A stretch of DNA of 64,000 bases from Dermacentor variabilis (Eukaryota > Arthropoda > Arachnida > Ixodida > Ixodidae), in the NCBI RefSeq assembly GCF_050947875.1, contig NC_134573.1, positions 63,341,815-63,405,814 on the forward strand. Reading direction: 5' to 3'. A model generated the notes under the pieces. It made no database searches. It was not told the origin of the DNA and saw only the letters and a list, made by a program, of their open reading frames with translations. The position numbers and the translations under genes are program-made. This document shows, piece after piece, positions 34,689 to 49,167 of the stretch. Position 1 is the first letter of the stretch. Each line of letters begins with the position of its first letter.

Positions 34689-34925
34689 CTGTCACGTAAG
34701 ACGATCGCTCTCGAGATGGAGCCTGCAGCAGCGAGCGAGTGGACCTTCGTGCTCTCTCTCGCTTCAACGCGAACCAAGCGGCGAGAAAGCGCACAGGAAG
34801 CTATCAGCACTCGGTGCACTCGGTGCATCGCAGATCGCTTTCATGATAGGGCCCTCGCCGCCGCACCATACGGAGCTACCGCCGGAGTACTGTTGAGCAC
34901 ACCAGATAATGGTTCGACGCGGATG
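34689..34925 (+). repeat. Dispersed about-300-bp repeat family, copy 3
   Basis: Shares CACGTAAGACGATCGCT, AGCTATCAGCACTCGG, GCAGATCGCTTTCA, ACCGCCGGAGTA and GATAATGGTTC, in that order, with the copy at 20.03 kb. Confidence 0.65.
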
Positions 34926-35466
34926 AATAAGTCGCTAAAGAGCAATAATGGCTTATAATAACCGGAACGTTATCGGCGCGCCTGGCACCGTCACGTGCAA
35001 TCGTTTGCTTGCGCCATCAATTCACCTTGCGCCGCCATCCGCAGCAGTTCGTGTCGCCGCAGCGCTGTCGTTATACTGGCTGGATCAAGTTTCATAACAT
35101 TGATGACGACACCGGGCTGCGTGCAAATGCACAAGCAGCACAATGCTTACGCGTACTTAGAAGTACCCGTGAAGTTTCTGCGTGATTTTTTTTTTTTTGC
35201 TGCTCTTTGGCGCGCACTGGAATCGTGTAATAAACAGTGCACGATTGCAAATTGTGTAAAATAATGCAGCTATCTTGCTCTCACGCGGTCATATCACAGG
35301 CTTGGAGGCCACGGGTAGAAATTTAGAAAAGCGCTCTTGATATTTCCCTTCTTTAATGCAGCTAAAAAATACGAACGCAATTACTGCGCTTCCGCACAGC
35401 CCACTTTAACACTAGTTTAGTGGGAGTTCTACAGTTGGCTGTACTTCTATTCATTTCTTTCTGCGC
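34926..35466. other. Unassigned sequence
   Basis: Nothing recognised; a poly-T run lies near 35188-35200. Confidence 0.5.

Positions 35467-35497
<31 letters not shown>
35467..35497. repeat. (TA)n(GA)n microsatellite
   Basis: About 21 bases of TA and 10 of GA, immediately before the truncated Gypsy element. Confidence 0.95.
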
Positions 35498-35552
35498 CGA
35501 AACGCCACCCTCCCCCGTAGAGTGCCCGGTTGCTACACTTGCTGTTACTGAC

Positions 35553-36830
35553 ATGCCGTCTGAACAGAGGAAAGATCCGTGGATTGTGTCTCTCATTGAC
35601 ATTCTTCACAGTTCTTCGACGGCTACATGCCCTCGAGCCCTTCGTCGCCAAGCCACCCATTTCGTGCTACGGGACGCCATCTTGTACCGCCGAAACTATC
35701 AGCCGGATGGTCGCAAATGGCTGCTAGTCATCCCTCGCCATTTGCGCTCCGACATATGCACGTATTTCCACGCCGACCCCCAACAAGCTCATGCTGGCGT
35801 CCTGAAAACCTACGAGCGGCTCCATCAGCGCTACTACTGGCGCGGCATGTATTCTTATGTCCGCAAATACATTCGGTCATGTGTAGCCTCTCAGCGACGC
35901 AAGACATCTCCTCATACGACTGGCCCTCTGCAACCTTTGCCGTGTCCTGCACGTCCTTTTGATCGGATTGGCATTGACCTCTATGGGCCTCTTCTTTCCA
36001 GTGCTAAAGGAAATCGTTGGATAATTGTTGCAGTAGACCACCTCACAAGATATGCCGAAACTGCTGCACTTGCTTCGGCTGCTGCTCGCGACGTCGCCGC
36101 ATTCATGTTACGGCATTTCATCTTACGGCATGGCGCACCGCGAGAACTGCTCAGCGACCGAGGCCGTGTCTTCTTATCCGAAGTTATTAATGAGCTACTC
36201 GCCGCTTGCCGCACCATTCACCGCACCTCTACGGCGTATCACCCACAGACTAACGGTCTCACGGAACGGTTCAACCGCACTCTGGGTGACATGCTCACCA
36301 TGTATGTTGCGTCTGATCATTCCAATTGGGACGATGTCCTCCCTTTTGTGACGTACGCGTATAACACCGCCGTTCAGGCTACCACAGGCTTCTCCCCATT
36401 TTTCCTTCTTTATGGACGTGAACCATCCACTACCCTCGACACCGTGCTACCATATCATCCGGATGCCTCTGAATTCACCCCTCTTTCCGAAGTTGCTCGC
36501 CATGCTGAAGAGTGCCGCCAACTGGCTCGCTCGTTTACGTCGGATACCCAAGGTATCCACAAATATCGACGCGACAACGGGCAGCCCACACAGTCCTTCG
36601 CCGTGGACTCTCACGTCTGGCTTCAGCTGCCCTTCCAATCCCCTGGCCTTAGCCCAAAGCTTGCTCCGAAATATCAGGGTCCGTACCGGATCGTCGCGTG
36701 TACATCGCCGGTGAATTATGTGGTCGAACCGGTGATGCCATCTTCGGACAAACGCCGCCGTGGCCGCGAGACGGTTCACGTTAGTCGCCTGAAGCCGTAC
36801 CACGACCCCCTTATCGTGTCATCACCTTAG
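35553..36830 (+). CDS. Gypsy integrase, open frame of 425 codons
   Basis: Integrase part of a Pol polyprotein. In order: a zinc-binding region (H at residue about 70-77, [17 protein letters not shown], then C-VASQ; the second Cys of the usual C-x2-C is replaced, reading CVASQRRK), the catalytic core with IGIDLYGP (Asp), LLSDRGRVF (Asp) and TNGLTERFN (Glu), and a C-terminal region with [15 protein letters not shown] and [12 protein letters not shown], typical of Gypsy integrase tails. The start codon is arbitrary because the true protein begins upstream in lost sequence. No internal stop. The zinc finger change (C to S at the second ligand) would weaken it. Without RT it cannot move itself. 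Confidence 0.9.
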   Translation: MPSEQRKDPWIVSLIDILHSSSTATCPRALRRQATHFVLRDAILYRRNYQPDGRKWLLVIPRHLRSDICTYFHADPQQAHAGVLKTYERLHQRYYWRGMYSYVRKYIRSCVASQRRKTSPHTTGPLQPLPCPARPFDRIGIDLYGPLLSSAKGNRWIIVAVDHLTRYAETAALASAAARDVAAFMLRHFILRHGAPRELLSDRGRVFLSEVINELLAACRTIHRTSTAYHPQTNGLTERFNRTLGDMLTMYVASDHSNWDDVLPFVTYAYNTAVQATTGFSPFFLLYGREPSTTLDTVLPYHPDASEFTPLSEVARHAEECRQLARSFTSDTQGIHKYRRDNGQPTQSFAVDSHVWLQLPFQSPGLSPKLAPKYQGPYRIVACTSPVNYVVEPVMPSSDKRRRGRETVHVSRLKPYHDPLIVSSP

Positions 36831-36866
36831 GTCGCCAGGATGGCTCCTCTTCGCCGTGGGGGCAAT

Positions 36867-40470
<3,604 letters not shown>

Positions 40471-41789
40471 AGCCAACCCATGTCGGCACGCACCACCTCA
40501 TTTGTTGTTTTACCGCGGGCTTCCCAAGCCAACCGCGCTGCCGATCTTTGGTTTACTTGCAACCCCGACAAGGTATATAATTTTCAATCATAGAATCTCA
40601 GAAGCACCACTGACGGTGCTTGCCCTATGCGGACAAGGCGCGAATAGCTCGGAAATATTTGTCTGCGACATTTACATCTGCTGTTCAGCTTTCGCCAAGG
40701 GCTCGTACGCTGCTTGCCCTATACTAAAACGCAGATGCGCCAAGACGCAGCAGTGTTTACTTTCAGCTCTTTAATTAAATTAGCTTTACTATTAATTCCT
40801 ATTCGTTTTTTTTCATTATTTGGTAATCACTTTGCAAGTGCAGATTATTGTGCTTTTGGTTGAGCAACCTTTTCTGGTACGATGTTATCTGGTTAACTTC
40901 TACGGAATCACTCATAGATAGGTGCAGGTATCGTAAATATTTTTCCGCGCTCCAGCCTTACAACATGAATGTTTTCAAGCTTTGTAAGAATATCGCTCGT
41001 CACCCTTTTATGCTGTGGCTTGTGAGCTCGCTATTTATCTTCGAAATTTTCTCAGTAACTGACAAATTGGTAGAAAACAAATTCATTCATTCATTCATCA
41101 TCATTCATTCATTGGTACGTGCTAATCTCAGTGGCCTTCACTGAGCTACAGTGGACGTTAGCTGATGCACCAAAAAAATGCAGGTGTGAAGCTTCTCGAA
41201 TAGATATCAAATGCGGAAAATAAGTGTCGAATATCGAATCAAACGTCCAGTATAGCCAAACGCACAGGAATGTTTATTTCCGCGTGATTCTGTACAATGA
41301 CGGTACCGGCTAGTGCAACCAAAATACAGCGAACTATTAGAGTTGGTATTAATGATTAAATATTAATCGATTAATCGAGTTAATGTATCCCGCAACACGA
41401 TTAACCGTCACCGATGTCCAACTTTCATTTAATCGACATAATCGATTAGACCTGTTCGATTCATCGTTTTAGAGAGTTTGATGGGAATGGCGCAAAAGTC
41501 TCTAGTGATGCCGAGCCGAGCGCTTCCCCTCTCTTCCCACACACCGCACGCGTCACCGCACCACCCGAAGCCGGAGGCTTGAATTGCCCTCGCAATTCAA
41601 GGCATACTGCAGCAACCCAGTCGTTGATCGTCGTTCCACTCGCAGTCCATTGAAGACGTGGCACAGCATGCGGTCCGGTTTGGAGCATGTTTTTGAAATG
41701 GCGATGGAGTTCATTTCGATTCCAGCAAATCTGTAGCGTCCGAATATATATGCTTGTATGCTGGTTGCGTGGCCATTCACACAAGGTGC
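40471..41789. other. Unassigned region
   Basis: An (ATTC)n-like run at about 41083-41115 and an AT-rich palindromic patch around 41360 (ATTAATCGATTAAT). No gene recognised. A small hairpin CCTTGAATTGC/GCAATTCAAGG pattern lies near 41578-41603. Confidence 0.5.
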
Positions 41790-41799
41790 ACGTCAACCC

Positions 41800-42300
41800 T
41801 TCGGCAACGTTACCCTCCTTTCCTCAGTGGAGCCGATGACGAGTGCGTCGAGAATTGGCTTGAATCATACAACCGGGCAAGCAAACAATGTCATTTTTTA
41901 CTTGACTGACGTCGCTAATCAGTGGTCCCACAACCACAAAAGTGACCTGACCACCTGGTTGAACTTCAGAAGGAAACTGGTGGAGCTATTCGGTGGTCCA
42001 GTTGTTCTCAAGTTGTTTACCGAACGGCGCTTGTGAGGACGAGAACTGCAATAGCTACATTGAAGATACGCTTGGTCTTTACAAGCGTGTAAATTCATCC
42101 ATGACAGAGGCCGACAAGATAAAACACGTATTGAAAGGTGTCAATGACGGTGCATATAAGACGCCTTTCGCCAAAAACTCGCAAATGGTAGCCGACGCCA
42201 TTCAACCGTGTAGAAGCTACGACGAGCGGTGGAAGCAGCGTGACTTCGCTCGCAGTGCTGGACGAAGAAATCATTTCGGCCTTAATAACTGCTGATCTTG
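41800..42300 (+). pseudogene. Gypsy Gag capsid relic
   Basis: One frame reads DDECVENWLESYNRASKQ near 41836-41890, then another continues as NVIFYLTDVANQWSHNH and TTWLNFRRKLVELFG, and a third gives SYIEDTLGLYKRVNSSMTE and KIKHVLKGVNDGAY. This order (WL..Y, W..H..F, F..LF, Y..D...L...) fits the Gypsy retrotransposon Gag capsid family. At least two frameshifts. Confidence 0.75.
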
Positions 42301-42378
42301 CGGGAGACCATAGGATTTTTTACTTAGTGACACCAAGGAAATCACGGGGAAGGCGGGCAATGGAAATTCGAGACGATG

Positions 42379-42436
42379 AGCAAAACGAAAACAAGGTAAA
42401 AGCAGGCTCCAGCTTTTACCTTGTTCTCGTTTTGCT
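42379..42436. repeat. 25-bp hairpin inside Gypsy gag
   Basis: Arms AGCAAAACGAAAACAAGG.. (42379-42403) and its reverse complement (42412-42436) with one mismatch, and only 8 bases of loop (42404-42411). It lies where Gag coding is otherwise followed, so it may be an inverted duplication or a small insertion. Confidence 0.8.
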
Positions 42437-42639
42437 TAGTGAGATTAAGCAGTTTTTACGCGAGGAGGTTGCGCGCCGGCTGTCCCTTGTGCCCTTGGTG
42501 CTGCCCCATCTACGCTGCCATCCTCAATACAGCATGCCCTCCAAGAGCAAGTTTCCGATGTGCTATCCGCAGCCCCTGCGACACCGGTAACTGCTCCGCT
42601 CACCTACACTGAACCCGTGCTCACACCTTAGTCTTTACC

Positions 42640-42890
42640 CATTGCCAAGTCCTACGTGCTAATACGCACCTTTCTTGCCGTGGTCACACCTCATCCTCTG
42701 CCCATCACCAAGTCCTACGCGCTAACACGCACCCTTCTTACGTCGCCTAAACCTGTGCACCAGTATATCCGTGCATTCTCACGACTGGTATCACATATTC
42801 AGAAACCGTGGCGCACCCCTGACAACCGCCTAATATGCTGCTCGCGTCGTATACCAGACCACGTAGCGTGGTGGCATGGATTTCTCTCTC
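42640..42890 (+). pseudogene. Gypsy Gag C-terminus with degenerate zinc knuckle and internal duplication
   Basis: A segment of about 60 bases is present twice in tandem (words CCAAGTCCTACG and TACGCACC at 42648 and 42710). The later WRTPDNRLICCSRRIPDH region stands where C-x2-C-x3-GH-x4-C is expected; the spacing is recognisable but Gly has become Asp and one or more Cys are lost. Confidence 0.5.
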
Positions 42891-43109
42891 TCGTGAGTAC
42901 GTCCAAATAAACATAATTTTGTATCAACACCACAGACTGCTTCGTCTGCTCTTTTTGCTCTACTCCTCTTGGACTCGCCGAAACATCAACGCAAGCTAGT
43001 CGCTTTCATTTCGTCGCCGTTCGCTTTCACTAACGCTGTGACGCCCTCTGCCTGTCTCTGAGGAAAAGTAGACGCCGCAGTTCCGGGGGCAAGAACTGCG
43101 CTGCCTTCG

Positions 43110-44155
43110 AGCTTTTCAAGACCTCTTTGTCACCCCTTTAAAGTTGTTGCTGGCTGCGTAGAAGGTGTGCCCGTTCAATCCATTGTTGACACGGGAGCAA
43201 CAGTGTATGTAATGACTGACAAATTTTGCCGTGAACACTGGAAACCAACGACGCCACTTTCTGACTTTATATTGATCATGGTGTGCTCGAAACGAACCTG
43301 ACCTTTCGCGGCGTGCATAGCACGCGTCGTTATTCAAGATGTTTTGTACACCGCCGAGTTTGGTGTGCTTTCGAAATGCCCCCAAGACCTCTTACTGGGC
43401 TGGGACTTCCTTCTCGCGCCCCACGCCATCATCGACTGTGCTCGCACCGAAGTCGAGTTTTCACCGTTGTGCGACGTCGCTTTCGTCGACTCGCCGCCTC
43501 TGCCTGCAAAAGCGTCTGTGGTCGCCGACACTGTAATAGTCCCTCTCTCATTCCCTCTGGTACCAGTTTCTTGCCACGTCCCTACTGGCTCAACCGCACT
43601 TTTTACTCTTTCCGAAACCGCTGTCCGTCGCAAGTGCTTTCTGGTTCCTTTCGCCGTACTGACAGTTCACGATACTTCCACTGCCATCTGTTTCCAATCG
43701 GTTTTCCAGCCCTCCATTTTACTGGAGGCGGAGTGGCTTGGCAGTGTTGGTAAACTCTATCTTCTTTCCACATACGTCATTCCTCATCAACTTTTTTTTC
43801 TTCAGATTGAAGTCATGGATGCTTCTGTTCTACCCCCTCTCGACCATCCTTTCCCGACGCCCTTTCTCTATGCGTCGACGCCCATTTTACGCAGCAGCCA
43901 TGTGCCTGCTTACTTGAACGCTTTCGCACCAGCTTCGATTACCTGCAACCTTCTCGGTGCCATATTCCTACCGCAGCTCACCACGTCGATACCGGTCGCC
44001 AGGTTCCTTCACGTGATCATCCATATTGTGTGTCGACCCCTGAGCGCCGAATCATCGCAGAACAAGTTGATGGCATGCTTAAGCGCGGCGTCATACAGCC
44101 CTCGAATAGCCCATGGGCCTCACTGGTTGTTCTCGTAAAGAACAAAAGTCCCAGT
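43110..44155 (+). pseudogene. Gypsy protease and RT N-terminus
   Basis: Near 43175-43200 the reading VQSIVDTGATVYVM has the intact aspartic protease site D-T-G-A. After a stop and frame change, the frame 43344-44138 holds LLLGWDFLLAPHAIIDC, the second conserved part of Gypsy proteases, and a long linker. Near 44050 the RT opening lies in another frame: RIIAEQVDGMLKRGVIQ and then NSPWASLVVLVKNK. The element ends there. The protease would have processed the Gag-Pol product. Confidence 0.8.
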
Positions 44156-44244
44156 TTTGCCCGAAAGGCGAAGCATCCATTGCGGTAGCAAAGTAGTAGA
44201 CAGCTCTATGAAGTAAAGTATGTAGTTTTATTGGCCGTATAAAC

Positions 44245-44560
44245 TCGTAAACATTCGCTTACTTAATAAGCATGGTGTCACGCGGGCATCAGCGAACATG
44301 AACACATCTCACTCGATGACCGCGCACACTCGCCGTCAAAACGCTGAAGTAAGAAAGCGCGGCAGCAGCAGCCAACAAATTGACCTTGTTGCTGCCTCTC
44401 GCTTCAACATGACTTCAGCGGCGAAAATACATCGCACATCAAGCTATCAGTACTCGACGCACTATGTCCCCGTTGCAGATCCCTTTCAATATAAAACCCA
44501 CGTGGCCGCGCCATACGCAGGCGCCGTCGGAGTAGAACGCCCACTGACCATGTTCCACTA
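44245..44560 (+). repeat. Dispersed about-300-bp repeat family, copy 4
   Basis: The most complete copy: GTAAACATTCGCTTAC at the start, CTCGATGACCGCG, GTCAAAACGCTG, the AGCTATCAGTACTCG block, the CACGTGGCCGCGCCATACGC block and CGTCGGAGTAGAACGCCC at the end. Confidence 0.65.
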
Positions 44561-45062
44561 CTCAATGAACCCCTTGCAACTTGCGTCACTGAATATGTAT
44601 GCCACTGGGGACGCAGAAAGCAAGGGAACAATTCTCAGCGTTCATAGGCAGCGGCATGCCACGCTTGTCGTCTCGGAGGCCTCGAGCGGACTTCTAAGTG
44701 GCGCCACTAGATGGTGCAGCATGTCCAGAAAGATGCGTTAGAAAGGAACCCGGTTGCCACAGGACGCGTTTGTAAGTGTTCGCAAGCACGGGCGCGCAAG
44801 CCATTTCAGATGCCACGCGCAGTGTTCGCGGCGGCTCCGATAGGTGGCATTGCGGGTTTTTAGGGAAGCGCGATAGAGGAGTCTCGCTGCAGCACACGCC
44901 TCATACATAACTACAGTTTGAATACTACATACTACACTTTGAATGGACTGTGTCGCTATATTGATTTAGTGCTAAGCGCATTAACGTCAAGAGTCATTCT
45001 GAGATGGCTTCTGCGGAACTTCTTGTCACAGAAGAGCGGCACTTACTCATTATGTTTATTGT
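44561..45062. other. Unassigned sequence
   Basis: No gene or repeat recognised between the dispersed repeat and the LINE that follows. The LINE may begin somewhat earlier than called. Confidence 0.5.
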
Positions 45063-46263
45063 TTGACAACGATTGTCATAGTTCGAGATCGTCCAATATC
45101 AACGTACTTGGCAACCGACGCTCTCAGAGCAGATATTCGGCACGTTACCCGACCACCTTCTCACCATCTTGCCGGTCTACCCTCAGAAAGGCCACACGCA
45201 GCTTTCAGTCGTATAATTGTTGCCAGTTGTACCTCATTGCCATCGAACTACATGCCTGCAGCAAGACCATCCTCACCTTTATGGTGCCTGCACACACCTA
45301 AAATACGCCTCACCATCCCAGGAATCACGAAGAAGGTTAACATGCCGTCGTTTGCCCTGAAGCAGACCACATTAGAGCTATTACATGAGGTGCACAGTGG
45401 TCGCGTACACGTTTACATCGATGGCTCAGTCACATCTGCAAGTTCAGCTGTTGCTGTGGTCCGTCAAAATACAGCTAAAAACATCACATGTATCATCAAC
45501 GACAGCTGCTGAACTGGTAGCCCTGCGTGCGGCTCTTCATTTCATTCAGGAGGAACCACCCCATGCATGGTCAGTCTTCTGAGATTCCAAGGCAGCCCTA
45601 CAGATTGTACTCTCAGCACTGCGCCATGGATCACATGAGCAGCTCGTCGCAGAGATCAGAGAAGTCCACCATCGCATAGTTGACGAATGACGCGATATAA
45701 TATATCAGTGGTCGCCTAGTCATTGTGACATGCATGGCAATGATCGAGCAGACGCAACTGCCCGACCTGCCCATGACGGCGTCAACTGCGCTGCCATTCC
45801 TCTTTCGAGAGCCGACGCAGTGAAAAAACTTTCCGTACTTGCACATGACCTGACATTAGCTCAATGGAATTCATCCTATTTCGCAAGTGCACGCCTTCAT
45901 GCACTGGACCCTAATTTACAGCTCCGTATTCCGCCCGAGCTTCCATGACGTGACTGCACTCTTCTAGCTCGTCTATGGCTTGGAGTAGCATTTTCAAATG
46001 CCTACTCTTTTCTTATCGGAATGGCGAACAGCCCACTTTGTGACTTCTGCGAGTGCAATGAAACAATCGCGCACCTTCTTTGTCAGTGCTCTCGTTTCAA
46101 CCCGCAAAGAGCAGTCCTCTCAGCTACCCTAGACGAACTGGACAAGCGCCGAATAACAGAAAACAAGATCCTTGGAAACTGGCCTACGCGAACATCAGCG
46201 CGATCCGCTATGAAGGCGCTGCTGCGGTACTTAAAAGACACTGTACTTTCCGACAAATGGTGA
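45063..46263 (+). pseudogene. I-type LINE RNase H and C-terminal region
   Basis: The frame 45063-45512 carries the region before RNase H (KIRLTIPGITKK) and its start VYIDGSVTSASSAV (first Asp). After a frameshift near 45470 the reading SSTTAAELVALRAAL (Glu) continues in the next frame to about 45580, and near 45585 SDSKAAL (Asp) lies in a third position. Then QWSPSHCDMHGNDRAD provides the His/Asp end of RNase H in the frame 45730-45948, and 46021-46263 contains the zinc pattern C-DF-C-..-H-LLCQC. All four RNase H catalytic positions can still be traced across the breaks. Confidence 0.8.
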
Positions 46264-46535
46264 CTACACTGTGTGACGTAGGATTGTATGGTGACACTGC
46301 GTAACACTAGGAACGCCTTTGCGGGCGGCGTGACAGTGCCCACAGAAGCAGTTTGTGTGTGCGTGCGTGTCTGTGTGTGTAGGTTTTTATTTTTTATTTT
46401 TTATCCTTCTCTCGCTCACCTATCGCATCCCCTTGGCCCTCCCCCAGTACAGGGTAGCCAACCGGAGATAATCTCTCGTTAACCTTCCTGTCTTTCATTT
46501 GCCTTTCTCTCTTTCTCTCTATCTCTCTCTTATGC
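45063..46535 (+). mobile_element. I-type LINE 3' part with RNase H
   Basis: Keeps the end of RT, the RNase H domain, a C-terminal zinc region and a 3' UTR ending in a pyrimidine tail (CTCTCTTTCTCTC, about 46503-46530). RNase H plus a Cys/His C-terminal region is the layout of I- and R1-like LINEs. 5'-truncated. Confidence 0.85.
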
Positions 46536-46639
46536 CCTTTTTACAAATATCCCTTATGGGGCTGGCAGTAGGTTCAAAATAAAACAATATACGCAGAAGC
46601 TTAAGCATGCTCAGTTTCACAATCTGATGCCAAGTATGC
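46536..46639. other. Short spacer between LINE tail and minisatellite
   Basis: Unremarkable, includes an AATAAAAC word; nothing else seen. Confidence 0.5.
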
Positions 46640-47110
46640 TCATGGAAGAGCGGCACATACCTAAGGGCGCATACCCAGTGACCCAAATTGATGTCAATGG
46701 GGTCAATGGGGTTCAATGAAAAGCAGCCCAAACCTATTGGTACATACCCAGTGACCCAAATTGATGTCAATGGGGTTCAATGAAAAGCGGCCCAAACCTA
46801 TTGGTACATACCCAGTGACCCAAATTGATGTCAATGGGGTTCAATGAAAAGCAGCCCAAACCTAGTGGTACATACCCAGTGACCTAAATTGATGTCAATG
46901 GGGTTCAATGAAAAGCAGCCCAAACCTAGTGGTACATACCCAGTGACCCAAATCGATGTCAATGGGGTTCAATAAAAAGCGGCCCAAACCTAGTGGTACG
47001 TACCCAGTGACCCAAATTGATGTCAATGGGGTTCATTGAAAAGCAGCCCAAACCTAGTGGTACATACCCAGTGCTCCAAGTTGCCATCAGAGGTTTATTG
47101 AAGAGCGGCA
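46640..47110. repeat. 64-bp minisatellite, about 6-7 units
   Basis: The word TACATACCCAGTG (or a close variant) recurs at 46741, 46805, 46869, 46933, 46997 and 47061, always 64 bases apart; the first unit (from about 46668) has 9 extra bases (a GGTCAATGG duplication). Each unit holds AAATTGATGTCAATGGGG and CAGCCCAAACCTA. Not CRISPR: no unique spacers between repeats. Confidence 0.95.
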
Positions 47111-47149
47111 CATACACAGTGCCACATACGCAGTACCACAAGTTTTACA

Positions 47150-47310
47150 GCGTAAGCTCTTATGGGCTCATTCCAATAACCGTTTCGGTTGGCGATGGTG
47201 TTGGCGACCACCGCGTCTGCCGCCAGTGTCCGGTAGCATCTATCACCGGGAATGAGAAAAAAATACCCAGTCAGCCTGGGATCGAGCCCGGGTCAGCCGC
47301 GTGGTAGTCA
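47150..47310 (-). mobile_element. Possible tRNA-derived SINE, minus orientation
   Basis: The minus strand has a B-box-like GGGCTCGATCCC and an upstream CTGACTACCACGCGG head, followed by a body (CGGTGATAGATGCTACC, CGCCAACACCATCGCC). The arrangement suggests a SINE or a tRNA-like decayed insertion. Weak A box. Confidence 0.45.
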
Positions 47311-47439
47311 GCTTGCTCATTTTTTTTCTTTTATGTGCCAATGCAACACCGCACAAATGTGAACCTTCGCGAGTTAAAATTATAGGGTGGCGTTTGTGCG
47401 AATATTGCACCACAGTCACTGAAATGCTTCTGCAGCCAG

Positions 47440-48430
47440 AAATGGTACCACTTGTGCTCGCAGTTTTCTTTGATCATATTAAAGCGCTCTCATGTTTGCT
47501 GCGTTCCACAGGTATATAGTTATTTTCAACGGCGTATTGCGTGCCAGTAGCATAAGGAGGCTTGGAGTTCCCACATGTGCGCATTTTTGGTGTGCTACAG
47601 TTTCGAGTTCGCGCTGTTTCCTTCACAAAAAGCGCCCTCGTCTGTGTTATTCGATCATTCGAAAGGAAACCTTTGTCTTGGTTTACATTAGCGTTCCATA
47701 TGGGCCACTGTCGCTTAAATTGCTCAGCAGCCTCAACGATACCAGTCATGCAAGTGCTTCTAGTAACTTTAAAGTACTCTCCAATATATTATTCTGCTTT
47801 CAACTCCAATATAGTTATGTTTACCGGTGTATTGTATGCCGGATTTGTGTTACCACCTGCGCGTGTTTTTTGGACTGTAGCGCTGCTTTCTTCACAAACC
47901 TTTGTCTTGGTTTTGTTGGCGTTCCGAATGTTACGCCGTTTTTTAAAAATAGTACTGCCGCTTTAAACGGTACCAATTGTGCAAGCAATATTTTGTTGCT
48001 TTAAGGTATTGTAATATTTTTGTCTTTCAGCGGCGATTCTGTTGTGTTCAACGGCGTATTGTGTGCCAGCAGCTTAAAGATGACTCAGTTTCCCACGAGT
48101 GCGCGCGTTTACTGCGCAATGCTTAGGGTTCGCGCAGTTTTGTTCGCAAACGTTTGTCTTGGTTTGAGCTGGCGTTCCGAAAGTGCCACCGTCGCGTTGT
48201 TGTGCAGCCTGAAACGGTACCATTTGTGGAAGCATTTTTTTTTCCTCAAGTGCTCTAATATTTGTTGGTTCATGCTGTAGAGCTATGTTAATGGCTTATT
48301 GCGTGCCAGCAGCCTAAGGAGGATATGAGTTCCCACGTCCGCATGCTTTTGCTGCGCTACAGTTTTGGGTTCTAAACTGTCTTGGTTTGCGTTGACTTTC
48401 CGAGGCTGCACCTGGGCTTTTAGAAGGAAC
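47440..48430. repeat. Highly diverged tandem array, about 4 units of 223-295 bp
   Basis: The word CTTGGTTT followed by GCGTTCC occurs at 47677, 47906, 48158 and 48381 (steps 229, 252, 223). The word GGCGTATTGCGTGCCAG or a variant occurs at 47531, 47826, 48053 and 48293. GGTACCA with TTGTG follows the same rhythm near 47445, 47969 and 48213. The units are too diverged to be obvious by eye as a satellite. The frames across it (for example 47492-48004) are not genes. Confidence 0.8.
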
Positions 48431-49020
48431 TCTATATATACATCGGCCACATGGTTTCTCTTTACTTGATACTGGTGTACGGGCATGCTTTCGCTGCTAT
48501 CAAAATGCTGTTCCCGTTGTCGATTCGATATCATGGTTGTTAGCACACGAACGTCTTTCGTGTAAGCTTTATATATAGACGGTTAGGTCCAGATAATTTG
48601 GACCAGTTACGGGCTAAAAATGTCAAGTATTAGAGACATGCTAGTGATTCCTGTTAGTTTTCACATGACTTCACGGGCGCCATCTCTGGGTATTGTGGCT
48701 AGCTTCCGCAGCGTATTCGGGAACCGGTTGGCGATAAGCGGATTAGCAAGGCGCCCAGTCTTCCGCTGCGTTTTCTGTACATAGCGCCTGCTATGACGCC
48801 GATGAAAACTATGTATTCTTGAAAATCTCCTTGCGCTCCTCAGAAACGTTTTTTTTCAGCAATGGTTTAATTTTACTGAAGATTAATTTTGCCTAACTTT
48901 CTAAATGCTGAATTTTGAACACGTTATGAGGAGCTACCTAAGGAACGTTATTCAGTAACGTATCGGCCAGCTTCATGTTCATATTTTTGCCAACTTCGAA
49001 TGTAGCAAGGTCCGTGAATT
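48431..49020. other. Unassigned sequence
   Basis: Includes a short imperfect palindrome GTCCAGATAATTTGGAC (about 48588-48604). No gene recognised. Confidence 0.5.
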
Positions 49021-49167
49021 ACACACAGACGAGGAACTTTATTGATGGTAGTGAGAGGCTCTGATGCCCCTTTTTCAGGGAGGTGACGAAGCCGCGGGCC
49101 GCTTGTTCGTTGGGACGGGTAGGCGAAGCCTCACCACCGCATCATTGGCTGTCTGGACAGCCCATAC

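Larger units (their letters stand above)
41790..44160 (+). mobile_element. Decayed Gypsy-type element: gag, protease, RT start
   Basis: Ordered remains of a Gypsy element without recognisable LTRs: Gag capsid (about 41800-42300), a lost zinc knuckle (about 42810-42890), aspartic protease (about 43140-43460), a long linker and the start of RT (about 44050-44155). It stops abruptly after the RT start. Many frame breaks separate the parts. A 25-bp hairpin sits inside the gag part (42379-42436). Confidence 0.8.

Noticed and set aside
46640..47110. CRISPR-like array
   Set aside because: The repeat units are contiguous 64-bp copies without unique spacers, in a eukaryotic genome.
47492..48004. 170-codon frame as a secreted or membrane protein
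   Set aside because: It lies within the diverged tandem array and crosses unit borders.
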